Assembly: GCA_937888615.1 (NCBI GenBank)
Contig: CALABZ010000284.1
Location: forward strand, 1 to 16,105
DNA from: an uncultured Lentisphaeria bacterium
Lineage (GTDB): Bacteria > Verrucomicrobiota > Lentisphaeria > Victivallales > Victivallaceae
Direction of reading: 5' to 3'
DNA length: 16,105 nt
The position numbers were made by a program, and so were the translations under genes. Shown here one piece after another: positions 7,485 through 14,666 of the stretch; positions within the stretch are counted from its first letter, which is position 1, and each line of letters starts with the position of its first letter. Under the pieces are notes generated by a model. That model was not told the origin of the DNA, made no database searches, and saw only the letters and a program-made list of their open reading frames with translations.

Positions 7485-7981
7485 AATCTTTCGCAAGCTC
7501 GAACTGTTTCCGGAATCCTGGAATTACTCCTCTGATGATTCTGGAATACAGTATTTCGACAGGACCGGATGACGGCTTTTGCATGAGGTTTTCATTTCGC
7601 ATCGGCTGAAAGATATCTTTGTCCTGACATCGGATCCGATGAAAGCGTCGGAATTTTTATCCGTCCCCGTCCGGACACGGCTTTATGGATAGGCTTCAAG
7701 GTAAATGTCAACGGTTTTGTCGGTCTGTTCAGGATTTCCGCAGAACCATCCCGGATGACCGGTCGGGGTACCGCGTTTCTGCTGAGCGTTGGGGCTTTCA
7801 AGTCCCTTGATTGGTTTTTGAAACTTATGGGCACCTCTGAAAATTGGACAACGTGGCTCAAAAACGCGTCTTGCGTCCGGCACTTGTAAAATCACAACTC
7901 CGAACCGCGGTGCGTTGTTTTTCCGCTCAAGCCAATTTTCAGAGCTTAAGTAAATCTCTTTATATAAAGGACGACAGACAT
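7485..7981. other. Gene-free spacer with possible decayed coding and a MITE-like repeat
   Basis: About 500 bp between the propeller and symporter genes. In frame 1 the bases after the propeller stop read AEIFRKLELFPESWNYSS and then end at a stop near 7570. In frame 3 a second stretch is open from about 7585 to 7892 without a good start codon. Neither has recognisable domains. Perfect inverted repeats lie at 7835-7847 and 7932-7944. An in-frame upstream extension of the symporter into this stretch (from 7844) is not credible because it crosses the inverted repeat and lacks a ribosome site. Confidence 0.5.
7835..7944. repeat. 13-bp perfect inverted repeat flanking 84 bp
   Basis: CTCTGAAAATTGG at 7835-7847 is the exact reverse complement of CCAATTTTCAGAG at 7932-7944. 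The intervening bases have further weak self-complementarity (AAAAACGCG against CGTTGTTTTT). Outside the left arm the sequence is GGGCAC. The overall form, about 110-120 bp with terminal repeats and no gene, resembles a miniature inverted-repeat element or an insertion-sequence relic. It could also be a structured leader of the symporter transcript, since the right arm ends 37 bp before the start codon. Confidence 0.5.
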
Positions 7982-10288
7982 ATGGGGTTGCTCGATTATT
8001 TGATTTTTTTACTGCCGACAACCGGTATAATGATGTTGGGATTCCATTCCCGCAAATATATTCGGGGAGTGGTCGATTTTCTTTCCGCCGGACGACTCTG
8101 CGGCCGCTATCTGCTGACGATAGGAGACATCGCCAACGGTATCAGTATCATCGGCATTCTCTCTTTTATCGAACAGAAATACAAGGTTGGATTTGCCGTT
8201 AATTTCTGGATGCAAATGATGGTTCCCGTTTCCATTACGCTGGCGCTGACCGGATACTGCGTCTACCGCTTTCGTGAGACCAAGGCACAAAGTATCGGGC
8301 AATTTCTTGAAATGCGTTACGGCAGTCGAGGGCTGCGCTTTTACACATCCGGGGTACGGGTTTTGGCGGAAATGCTTGCCCATTCCATTATGCCGGCGGT
8401 CGCGGCAAGGTTCTTCATGTATTTTCTCGGGTTGCCGGAATATTTTTCAATAGGCGGTTTTGTTTTATCTACTTATATAACGCTGATGGTTGTCTGCATG
8501 TCGCTGGCGATCACCCTGATCTGTTGCGGCGGAACGTTGACCATCGTCCTGACCGACACGATTCAAGGTTTATTCTGCGTTCCGATCATGCTGTTGCTTG
8601 GTATCTTTCTCTTCTCAAAATTTGACTGGGGTTCACAGATTCTGCCGGTGATTTCCGACCGGATCGCCGGAGAAAGTTTCATTAACGCCTTTGATATCGA
8701 GAATGCCCGGGATTTCAACATTTTTTCGATTGTAGTCTCCCTGGTCATCTCCATTCTTCATCGTGCGACCTGGCTTGGCGGCGGCGCATCCGGTGCCGCA
8801 CGGACGCCTCACGAGCAGAAAATGGCGGCGTTGCTGGGTCAATGGCGCGGAATCCTTGGCGGGCTGCTGTATGTGGTGATTGCCATCAGTATCATGACGA
8901 TACTCAACCATAAGGATTTTGCCAGGGACGCCCGTGATATCCGTACCGAAATCGCCACCCGCGCGACCAACGATATCTTAAGCGACCGGACGCAGCGGAA
9001 ACAGATGATAGCCGCATTTGAGAAAATTCCGGCGCAGACCCATGTTGTCGGCCGCGACAAACCGTTAAGCAACAAAAAAAATCTTGAAACGGTCTATCTG
9101 GAAACCGCGGAACGGGTGCTTGCCGATGCTCCCGGTGGACGGGGTAAAATTCAGGAATTCCGCAGTCTCTATCACCAGCAGATGATGTCAGTTGTCATGC
9201 ACCACCTGTTAGGGAGGGGGCTGCTGGGTTTGTTCGCATTGATGATGATTCTGGCAATGATTTCGACGGATGACAGTTACATTTTCAGTTCGACCCAGAC
9301 GATTGTGCAGGATCTCATTCTGCCGTTTTTCAAAAAACCGCCCAGTCCGCATCTTCACATATGGATGTTGCGGCTGAGCGCTATTGGTGTCGGAGCGTTT
9401 TTCCTGATTTGTTCAATCTCGTTTGCTCAGATGGATTACATCGAATTATTCCGCATGACGGTTCTGCCGATTTACCTCGGAGGTTGCGGTCCGGTACTGG
9501 TTTTGGGCTTATACAGTCGTTTCGGTACCCGACAGGCGGCATGGACCAGTATGCTTTCAGGAACCGGACTGTCGCTAATGTTTATATCCCTGCAGCGCAA
9601 CTGGACGAATATCATATATCCAACCCTGGAACGCTATGAACTGGTGGATATAACCGGGCGGGCATTCGAACTGTTCTCCCGGCCGTTGAATCCTTACGTG
9701 TGCTGGGAAATGAATCCCTATAAGTTTCCGATCAACAGTTTTGAATCACTTTTCATGATCATGATGACCACATTGGCACTGTACATCGCCGTGTCTTGTC
9801 TGACGTTCCAGGAGCCCTTCAATCTGGAGAGAATGCTTCATCGCGGCATTTACAATATTGACGGTACGCTCAAATCCAAAACAGAATGGAGTTTCCGCCA
9901 TATTCTGAAAACACTGGCCGGCATTACCCCGACGCACACGTTCGGAGATAAATGCATTGCCTGGAGTCTTATGGCATATAGTTATCTGTACACATTTTTC
10001 GGAACCTTTCTTGCCGTCATCATCTGGAATCTGATTTTTCCGTGGCCTGAAAAATGGTGGGGTACCTATTTTCTGATTGTCTTTATCATGGTTCCGATGT
10101 TCATGGCGGTCATTACGGCGGTTTGGTTCTGGTTGGGCGGCATTATCGATATGCGGAACCTGCTGCGTGACCTGAAGAACAGAACCGCCGACGATCTTGA
10201 CAATGGAATGGTTCGAGATGGGGTTTCGATGGCCGATTTGGCCGTTTTCAATACGATTGAGAAAAAGGAATGCGAGAAGGAAGAGTAA
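7982..10288 (+). CDS. Sodium/solute symporter (SSS family) with long hydrophilic insert
   Basis: A 768-residue polytopic membrane protein of the solute:sodium symporter family, with about 13-14 hydrophobic segments. The first helices contain VDFLSAGRLCGRYLLTIGDI, the usual signature around TM1, and MISTDDSYIFSSTQTIVQDL (about 427-446) corresponds to the TM8 region that carries the second sodium site. Between about residues 310 and 400 there is a charged insert of roughly 90 residues (KDFARDARDIRTEIATRAT and following) not found in PutP/SGLT-type members, which makes this protein longer than the usual 500-600 residues. The start at 7982 is supported by AAAGGA at 7966-7971, ten bases upstream, and by the membrane segment beginning at once. 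The substrate is unknown; the location suggests sugars or sugar acids. No terminator is visible after the stop. Confidence 0.9.
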   Translation: MGLLDYLIFLLPTTGIMMLGFHSRKYIRGVVDFLSAGRLCGRYLLTIGDIANGISIIGILSFIEQKYKVGFAVNFWMQMMVPVSITLALTGYCVYRFRETKAQSIGQFLEMRYGSRGLRFYTSGVRVLAEMLAHSIMPAVAARFFMYFLGLPEYFSIGGFVLSTYITLMVVCMSLAITLICCGGTLTIVLTDTIQGLFCVPIMLLLGIFLFSKFDWGSQILPVISDRIAGESFINAFDIENARDFNIFSIVVSLVISILHRATWLGGGASGAARTPHEQKMAALLGQWRGILGGLLYVVIAISIMTILNHKDFARDARDIRTEIATRATNDILSDRTQRKQMIAAFEKIPAQTHVVGRDKPLSNKKNLETVYLETAERVLADAPGGRGKIQEFRSLYHQQMMSVVMHHLLGRGLLGLFALMMILAMISTDDSYIFSSTQTIVQDLILPFFKKPPSPHLHIWMLRLSAIGVGAFFLICSISFAQMDYIELFRMTVLPIYLGGCGPVLVLGLYSRFGTRQAAWTSMLSGTGLSLMFISLQRNWTNIIYPTLERYELVDITGRAFELFSRPLNPYVCWEMNPYKFPINSFESLFMIMMTTLALYIAVSCLTFQEPFNLERMLHRGIYNIDGTLKSKTEWSFRHILKTLAGITPTHTFGDKCIAWSLMAYSYLYTFFGTFLAVIIWNLIFPWPEKWWGTYFLIVFIMVPMFMAVITAVWFWLGGIIDMRNLLRDLKNRTADDLDNGMVRDGVSMADLAVFNTIEKKECEKEE

Positions 10289-10414
10289 ACATCTTTATCA
10301 CCGTGTTTTACCGGGAAATCGTAAAGGATACCGTTCCGGAAAAGTTTCTAAGAGAGCCATTTGTAACGGCGTCCGGAATCGCCGCTTCCTGCTCGAAATG
10401 GAACGGCTGAAGCC
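10289..10414. other. Short spacer after the symporter
   Basis: Frame 3 stays open for about 40 codons immediately after the symporter stop (FYREIVKDTVPEKFLREPF is part of it) and ends at a TGA near 10410. This could be the start of a gene cut off by the insertion sequence fragment that follows, or chance. CGGCG and CGCCG form a weak hairpin around 10367-10384 without a T-run. There is no convincing terminator. Confidence 0.25.
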
Positions 10415-10930
10415 TCATGCTTCGGGAACCGAATCGGCAATTTTCTGAATTTGCAGGGTTTTGCGGGATGCCTCGATAATCTGTTCGGTGGATAATGCAT
10501 CCGGTTGATCATGAAGGTCATTCAAGAAACTTTCAAGGCATCCGCCGGGGCGCGGGGGTTGCAGCTTTTCAGTGACTACACTGGAGCTTCCATTCATCGC
10601 CAAGTGTACGGAATCAAAATTCCAGGCAATTTCCATAATCCCGTCGGTAAAGTATTGCCAATAAGGATTTTCCAGCCATTCATCGAGAACGGCTTCATCA
10701 CTCATACCGCTGGCGTATTTGAGGGAGTGTAACGCCACCATCAACCGCACCGAACAGGACGAGCGACCATTATCGGCACAAAAACATTCCTGTAGTCCAT
10801 CCTCAAAACTCTGCCAGTCGATTGCGTCAGCCAATTTCACCATCGCATGCCGTCTCGAAACAATATCTACCAACAATGGCTTGAACAAATGGCTCTGTAC
10901 GCTGCCGGAATTATTACTTTTCGTCATCAT
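10415..10930 (-). pseudogene. IS5-group transposase, N-terminal fragment
   Basis: The 171-residue frame begins like an IS5-group transposase with the N-terminal DUF772-type domain: RHAMVKLADAIDWQSFED, then RLMVALHSLKYASGMSDEAV and LDEWLENPYWQYFTDG. Beyond about residue 95 the similarity fades into MNGSSSVVTEKLQPPRPGG and an unrelated-looking tail that ends at residue 171. No DDE catalytic core is present, whereas intact members are about 350-450 residues. It is therefore a truncated remnant, possibly with a rearranged tail. The start is at 10930 on the minus strand. It may be a relative of the C-terminal fragment at 57-411, because the putative ends share GGTGTTAAT. Confidence 0.78.
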
Positions 10931-10959
10931 ATTGCAAGTTTTCTTTCGCGATTAACACC
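10415..10959 (-). mobile_element. Truncated IS5-group insertion sequence, 5' end
   Basis: Reading the minus strand, GGTGTTAATCGCG (10959 downward) precedes the transposase start by about 20 bp and matches the inward-read end of the fragment at 57-452 over GGTGTTAAT. I take this as the 5' terminal inverted repeat. The 3' part is missing. A separate 9-bp inverted repeat (TATTGCAAG at 10930-10938, CTTGCAATA at 10964-10972) straddles this end. Confidence 0.5.
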
Positions 10960-10972
10960 TTTTCTTGCAATA
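10930..10972. repeat. 9-bp inverted repeat at the IS5-group fragment start
   Basis: TATTGCAAG and CTTGCAATA are perfectly complementary with a 25-base spacer containing the inferred element end. It overlaps the ribosome-binding region of the transposase fragment, so it may once have been a regulatory or transposase-binding structure. Confidence 0.5.
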
Positions 10973-11004
10973 ATATACCAGCAAACAGCAAATTTTTCTA
11001 TTGA

Positions 11005-11022
11005 TATTCAAGCATTTGAATA
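11005..11022 (+). repeat. AT-rich hairpin followed by a T-run
   Basis: TATTCAA, GCAT, TTGAATA is a perfect 7-bp stem followed by CTTTTT on the plus strand. The stem is too AT-rich to be a confident terminator. It lies in about 100 bp of otherwise unassigned DNA between the IS5-group fragment and the IS1634-type element. Confidence 0.3.
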
Positions 11023-11068
11023 CTTTTTCATGATCGACTATTCTACAGGTAAATCAATCGGATAAACA

Positions 11069-11094
11069 CCTGAAAGTCGGCTAAAGCGTACACT
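11069..11094. repeat. Left terminal inverted repeat of the IS1634-type element
   Basis: 26 bp, inverted against 12921-12946 with one mismatch. It contains the end of the transposase gene (stop at 11093-11095). Confidence 0.9.
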
Positions 11095-12805
11095 ATTCGG
11101 CGGTCATGCCCAAGTATTTCAAAAAGAGTTGGTCCCTGGCGACCGATTCGGTAGACCATCGATAATTACCCATGGCGGTTTGTACGTCGGTCGTTTCAAT
11201 GCAATCGAACCAGTCCAGAATCTGAGCAAGAGAACGTTGCTCAAGCCACTTGTCGAGTTTCTTTTCGAGTGCGATAAGCGCTTGGGACTTTCCGATTTCC
11301 TTTCCCCCGAGCCGGGCTTTCACTTCGCTTATTTTCTTCATCAGGAAGCAATGATACCCCAATGCGATAAACTGTACGAATTGTCGTCCCCTCAGATTGT
11401 CGGGATACCATGTCTGCGGCCGCGCCCCGTCAAGTCCGCCCTTTTGTACGGCAAACAACTCTTCAATTTTTTCCCGTAGCCGATAGTTTTCCAGCGTGGT
11501 AAACGTGTCCATGGCCTGATTGCCGACCAAGCCATTGCCGAAGTACCGCTTTGCTTCGGCAATGGCTTGGTCGTTGAAGCCGATTTTCAGTTGTCCGCCG
11601 CGCCCCTTTTTCGAGCAGACCAGATACCGGCCTATTTTTCTCTGCGCGGCTTTCGTGAACTCGGTTGCCCCGGCTTCCATTTGCGCCTTGAGTTCAAGCA
11701 GGTCTTTGCGAAAGGAGAGTTCTTTCTTGGCTTCGTTGTCGTGAGAATAGAATACATGCACGTACAGGCGACGGGAGAACGTTTCCTGTTCGCCGGCGGC
11801 CTTGCCGTTGCGCGACCGCTGACGCTCCCGGCTGAACTCGTGCATTCTGAGTGCCGTGGCGCCGCAGACGGTCGGATCGAACGGACAGGTGCTTGACATG
11901 CTCGCGAGCGGTTCGCGAAGCGCGTCCACGGTTTCGCGGACCCAGGTCACGTCGGAATCGACCAGGGTCAGGAATTTCACGTTGCGCAGGACAAATTCCA
12001 TCATGTTGTTTTGACTGTAATAACCGTTGTCGGTAACGATCACGGGACTTTCCAAGTTGAGGCACTTGAGTTGCGTCAAGGTGTTTTCAATCGATATGAC
12101 ATCCGGGACATTTCCGGGCTGCTTGGCAAAGGCCAGCGGTTCGCGAGCCTTCACGGAATACAACGTCAACAACTTGATGGTGTTCAGTCCGTCCCCGTCC
12201 TTGTTGAAACCCCGCCGCGCTTCCGACTGATTTTCGGAGTAGGTCGAAATGGTGGTCGAGTCAAACGCCAACACCATGGACTTGTCCAGACGTGCTGCGC
12301 GGGATGAAAAATAGCTCTGAACTCCGTTTTCATTGCGGCCGATATCTTTGAACAGGTTGCCGTACACGTCTTCGCTGATCCCTTCACCATACGGAAGCGA
12401 GTGCATGACCTGCCAACTCTCAAGGCGCGGCAACGTATTGCCGCCGGAACCGATCCAATAACGGGCGATGGAAAGGATTTTGGCGGCATCACCCTCACTG
12501 AACGAGGTAAATACATCATCATCAATCCCGGAGGCCTGACCGACCCATTCCAGAATATCGGTGAGGCCGGTGTGTCTGCGTACCGTACCCATAAAGCCCC
12601 TCTCCCCCTTGTGTTTTTTCGGGCGCGTGGATACTATTTCCTGCATTCCGAACTTGATTTTTCCCTTGAGCGCCTGGCTGACGGTATAGGTATTCCGGGT
12701 CTTTTCGTTATAGGCGGTAATCCGCTCATAGATATAAATATCGCCGTTGGGACGCCGTTCCCGACGTTCTCCGACGTGAGTTTTTCCGGTTATCGGTTTA
12801 GACAT
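11093..12805 (-). CDS. IS1634-type DDE transposase
   Basis: A 570-residue transposase that appears full length for the family. The catalytic triad is visible: D182 in VLAFDSTTIS, D259 in VIVTDNGYYS and E448. E448 sits in YRLREKIEELFAVQK (441-455), which fits the Y-x2-R-x3-E-x6-K signature of the IS4 superfamily exactly. The N-terminal 70 residues are basic (GKTHVGERRERRPNGDIYIY), typical of DNA-end binding in this group. The start is supported by AAGGAAA at 12813-12819, seven bases upstream. A likely promoter (TTGCTT, 16 bp, TATATT on the minus strand) lies between it and a terminator-like hairpin. The gene contains a perfect 20-bp-stem inverted repeat near the codons for residues 412-428. 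Confidence 0.93.
   Translation of the reverse strand: MSKPITGKTHVGERRERRPNGDIYIYERITAYNEKTRNTYTVSQALKGKIKFGMQEIVSTRPKKHKGERGFMGTVRRHTGLTDILEWVGQASGIDDDVFTSFSEGDAAKILSIARYWIGSGGNTLPRLESWQVMHSLPYGEGISEDVYGNLFKDIGRNENGVQSYFSSRAARLDKSMVLAFDSTTISTYSENQSEARRGFNKDGDGLNTIKLLTLYSVKAREPLAFAKQPGNVPDVISIENTLTQLKCLNLESPVIVTDNGYYSQNNMMEFVLRNVKFLTLVDSDVTWVRETVDALREPLASMSSTCPFDPTVCGATALRMHEFSRERQRSRNGKAAGEQETFSRRLYVHVFYSHDNEAKKELSFRKDLLELKAQMEAGATEFTKAAQRKIGRYLVCSKKGRGGQLKIGFNDQAIAEAKRYFGNGLVGNQAMDTFTTLENYRLREKIEELFAVQKGGLDGARPQTWYPDNLRGRQFVQFIALGYHCFLMKKISEVKARLGGKEIGKSQALIALEKKLDKWLEQRSLAQILDWFDCIETTDVQTAMGNYRWSTESVARDQLFLKYLGMTAE
11524..11573. repeat. Perfect 20-bp stem, 10-base loop, inside the transposase gene
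   Basis: Bases 11524-11543 (CGACCAAGCC, then ATTGCCGAAG) are exactly complementary to 11554-11573, with the loop TACCGCTTTG. The stem lies wholly in coding sequence for DQAIAEAKRYFGNGLVG of the transposase. Perfect stems of this length are unusual in a coding region because both arms must also encode protein. Possible roles are an mRNA structure limiting transposase expression, a cruciform or protein site, or the result of a local inverted duplication. Confidence 0.95.
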
Positions 12806-12865
12806 TGCTCAGTTTCCTTTTTTACATGTATGTATTAATATAATACGTGCATGTTAAAAAGCAAG

Positions 12866-12896
12866 AAAAAAAGCACGATTGGGATAAAAATCGTGC
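12866..12896 (-). terminator. Intrinsic terminator upstream of the transposase start
   Basis: On the minus strand GCACGAT (12896-12890), a 10-base loop and ATCGTGC (12879-12873) are followed directly by seven T residues (12872-12866). This is a standard intrinsic terminator oriented toward the transposase, about 60 bp before its start codon and just inside the right terminal repeat. Its likely role is to stop transcription entering from the flanking DNA, a known way for insertion sequences to limit transposition. Confidence 0.8.
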
Positions 12897-12920
12897 CCGG
12901 GGAACGGTTTATTCGCTTAA

Positions 12921-12946
12921 AGTGTACGCTTTAGACGACTTTCAGG
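12921..12946. repeat. Right terminal inverted repeat of the IS1634-type element
   Basis: 26 bp, inverted against 11069-11094 with one mismatch. Directly outside it, minus-strand codons of the IS630 transposase end (GRAKGKIEQ). Confidence 0.9.
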
Positions 12947-13495
12947 TTGTTCAATTTTCCCTTTGGCACGTCCCAACGGCTTATTATTCAGGTTTGATTT
13001 CAGGTCGCGGTGAGATATTCATCCGGGTTGAGGTCGGGGCTGTAGCTCGGCAGAAAAAAGATCTTGATGAAAGCCGCGTTCTCCCGCAAAAAAACATCCA
13101 GCTTTTTGCTGTGATGCACTCGCAAATTATCCAGAATCAAAAATACTTTACGGTCATTTTGCCGGATCAACCGCTCCATAAATTGGATCAGCAGTTGAGC
13201 CGTCATCGTTTCTTTGTAGAACATGAAATGAGCTTTTCCCTGGTTGGTGATGGCACTGATCATGTTGACTTTTTCATGTACCAGATTCACATTTTGCACC
13301 GGCGTTTTACCATTGGGGGCATAACTGCGCCCCTTGGCTTCGTCATTGCAAATACCGGTCTCGTCCCCCCGGAAAATATCCGCATCTTCAGATTTCGCCT
13401 ATTTCCGTGTAATTCTTACATTTACCGCTTTGATACAATCGCACGGCCTGTTTACGCCGCTCTTCGAGGGCGACCTTATTGAGTTTTCATACAAA
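12947..13495 (-). pseudogene. IS630-family transposase, deleted and frameshifted
   Basis: An IS630-family DDE transposase recognisable in pieces. Near 13480-13390 the minus strand reads ALEERRKQAVRLYQSGK, then NYTEIGEI, the start of the N-terminal helix-turn-helix. The frame then jumps (around 13390) straight to EDADIFRGDETGICNDEAKG, the first catalytic Asp region, so about 100 residues of DNA-binding domain are missing. It continues through NMISAITNQGKAHFMFYKET, VFLILDNLRVHHSKK (second Asp) and LPSYSPDLNPDE (Glu). A one-base deletion near 13005 shifts the frame; the lost continuation RDLKSNLNNKPLGRAKGKI is readable in the next frame up to 12947, where the IS1634-type element interrupts it. 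A further frameshift separates the ATG near 13490 from the coding frame. The triad residues remain but the gene is clearly dead. Confidence 0.88.
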
Positions 13496-13528
13496 AATAT
13501 ACTCCGCTAAATTTTAAATGCAAGATAA

Positions 13529-13690
13529 TTAATTGCCAAATCTATAGCATAGTTCAGAATCGATATTATCACCCACTACACTGACCAGATATACCTCCGC
13601 GTCCTGTTTGGTCGCATGGTCTCTGATTAGCCGGGAAATCGTCCCCCCGCATATAGATCAAATTTGTTTACGTCTTTCTCTGAAGCAATA
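13529..13690 (-). pseudogene. Frameshifted gene remnant, family unknown
   Basis: On the minus strand two adjoining frames give protein-like text. The first reads NFFQHIASEKDVNKFDLYAGG. After a shift near 13640 the second reads ISRLIRDHATKQDAEVYLVS and VVGDNIDSELCYRFGN, with a stop at 13529-13531. The change of frame at a run of G residues, with coherent residues on both sides, suggests a one-base indel in a real gene. No start is seen, and the 5' side runs toward the end of the EamA gene. I do not recognise the family. It could be the 3' end of a gene lost when insertion sequences moved in. Confidence 0.45.
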
Positions 13691-13704
13691 TGTTGAAAAA
13701 AATT

Positions 13705-14607
13705 TCAGCTTCGAAACTTTATCATAAAAATCCCCAGGATAATTGCGGTCAGAGAAATTAATTGCCGGGCATTTAGCTTTTCTTTAAGTTTGACTCTTGT
13801 GAAGACCGTATAAATAATGATTTCAGAAGAACAGGCGATGGGGAAAACAACTCCGGCTTGTCCGTGTAAGCTCATCAACCGGAACGCCCAAAAGAGAATC
13901 AATGCTGACGCGGCGGCAAAACTTCCCCACAGAAAGCAATAGCGTAATAATTTCCTTATCTCTATTTTGTGATTGCTTCTGCTTACCGGAATAAGAATGG
14001 CAAAACATACAGTCGTAGTCATCATAATTATGAACGAGCTCGTAATTGGCGAGATTTTGATGGCCGCGTTTTGGGGCAAGGAAGGAAAAAGAACAAATAT
14101 CTGACTGACGCCCAACATCAGCATTGCGGTCAAGGCAATCATAATCCGGCGGAATTCAGGAGATTTCTCAGACTCAGGCTGTCGTCCCGGCACCACCAGT
14201 AATATGGCAATTGCCACAGTTATAATTCCCAGTAAATTAAGAACGGTTATTTGCTCGCCCCAGAATATCCCGCTGTAAAGAAACGGGATAATAAAACCCA
14301 ATTGCGGAATCGCATATACGAATGCACAGCCACCGGATTTCAGGTTTAACATTATGGTTGCCTGACCGATGCCGTTTATAAGAGACCCTGCGGCAAGCAT
14401 CATAATCGCCGGCAATTTAGTCACGGTAAAATCTCCCGTGCCACCTGAAATAAATAAGTAAATTCCCAGCAATATGGAAGCCCATAATGATCCGATAAAA
14501 TAAAATTTCCTTATGGAACAATTATTTCGCCTTGCACTGGTAACCGTTATCCCGGCGCCGGTCCAGGTTATTCCAAGCAGAAATACGACTAGCAAACCGA
14601 TATTCAT
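13705..14607 (-). CDS. DMT/EamA-type membrane transporter
   Basis: A 300-residue integral membrane protein with ten hydrophobic segments arranged as two five-helix halves, the pattern of the drug/metabolite transporter superfamily. The first helix is MNIGLLVVFLLGITWTGAG; GGCAFVYAIPQLGFIIPFLY and GIITVAIAILLVV mark the end of the first half, and AVGIVFPIACSS-like and LISLTAIILGIFMI segments the second. The overall form recalls sugar-uptake members such as RhaT-like proteins, but no substrate is readable. I place the start at 14607 rather than the upstream in-frame ATG at 14637, because AAAAGGGAA lies between them and the hydrophobic helix begins at once. It follows the glycoside hydrolase gene by 59 bp and is likely co-transcribed with it. 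Confidence 0.82.
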   Translation of the reverse strand: MNIGLLVVFLLGITWTGAGITVTSARRNNCSIRKFYFIGSLWASILLGIYLFISGGTGDFTVTKLPAIMMLAAGSLINGIGQATIMLNLKSGGCAFVYAIPQLGFIIPFLYSGIFWGEQITVLNLLGIITVAIAILLVVPGRQPESEKSPEFRRIMIALTAMLMLGVSQIFVLFPSLPQNAAIKISPITSSFIIMMTTTVCFAILIPVSRSNHKIEIRKLLRYCFLWGSFAAASALILFWAFRLMSLHGQAGVVFPIACSSEIIIYTVFTRVKLKEKLNARQLISLTAIILGIFMIKFRS

Positions 14608-14666
14608 AGGTATATGAGATTCCCTTTTAAGTAACAAAAATTCAAAAAAACAACAATAGATGAAAA

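Larger units (their letters stand above)
11069..12946 (-). mobile_element. IS1634-type insertion sequence (IS4 superfamily), about 1.88 kb
   Basis: The element is bounded by terminal inverted repeats of 26 bp. The left arm at 11069-11094 starts CCTGAAAGTCGGCTAAAG; the right arm at 12921-12946 reads inward CCTGAAAGTCGTCTAAAG. The arms match at 25 of 26 positions. It holds a single transposase gene whose stop codon lies inside the left arm. The flanks show no obvious short target duplication (ATAAACA on the left, TTGTTCA on the right), so one side may have been deleted since insertion. On the right it interrupts an IS630 transposase reading frame. The reading frame and repeats look intact, so the element may be functional. 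Confidence 0.9.

Noticed and set aside
7844..7981. Upstream extension of the symporter from an ATG at 7844
   Set aside because: It crosses the inverted repeat, has no ribosome site and no hydrophobic character; AAAGGA supports 7982.
10197..10448. 83-codon plus-strand frame over the symporter end
   Set aside because: It begins within the symporter gene in another frame and has a random basic composition.
12401..12838. 145-codon plus-strand frame opposite the transposase N-terminus
   Set aside because: A shadow frame of the IS1634-type transposase; no family features.
12847..13482. 211-codon plus-strand frame across the IS630 remnant
   Set aside because: The opposite strand carries unmistakable IS630 motifs; the frame is a shadow, though long.
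14608..14637. Upstream start of the EamA transporter
   Set aside because: The ten extra residues are polar and the better ribosome site lies between the two ATG codons.
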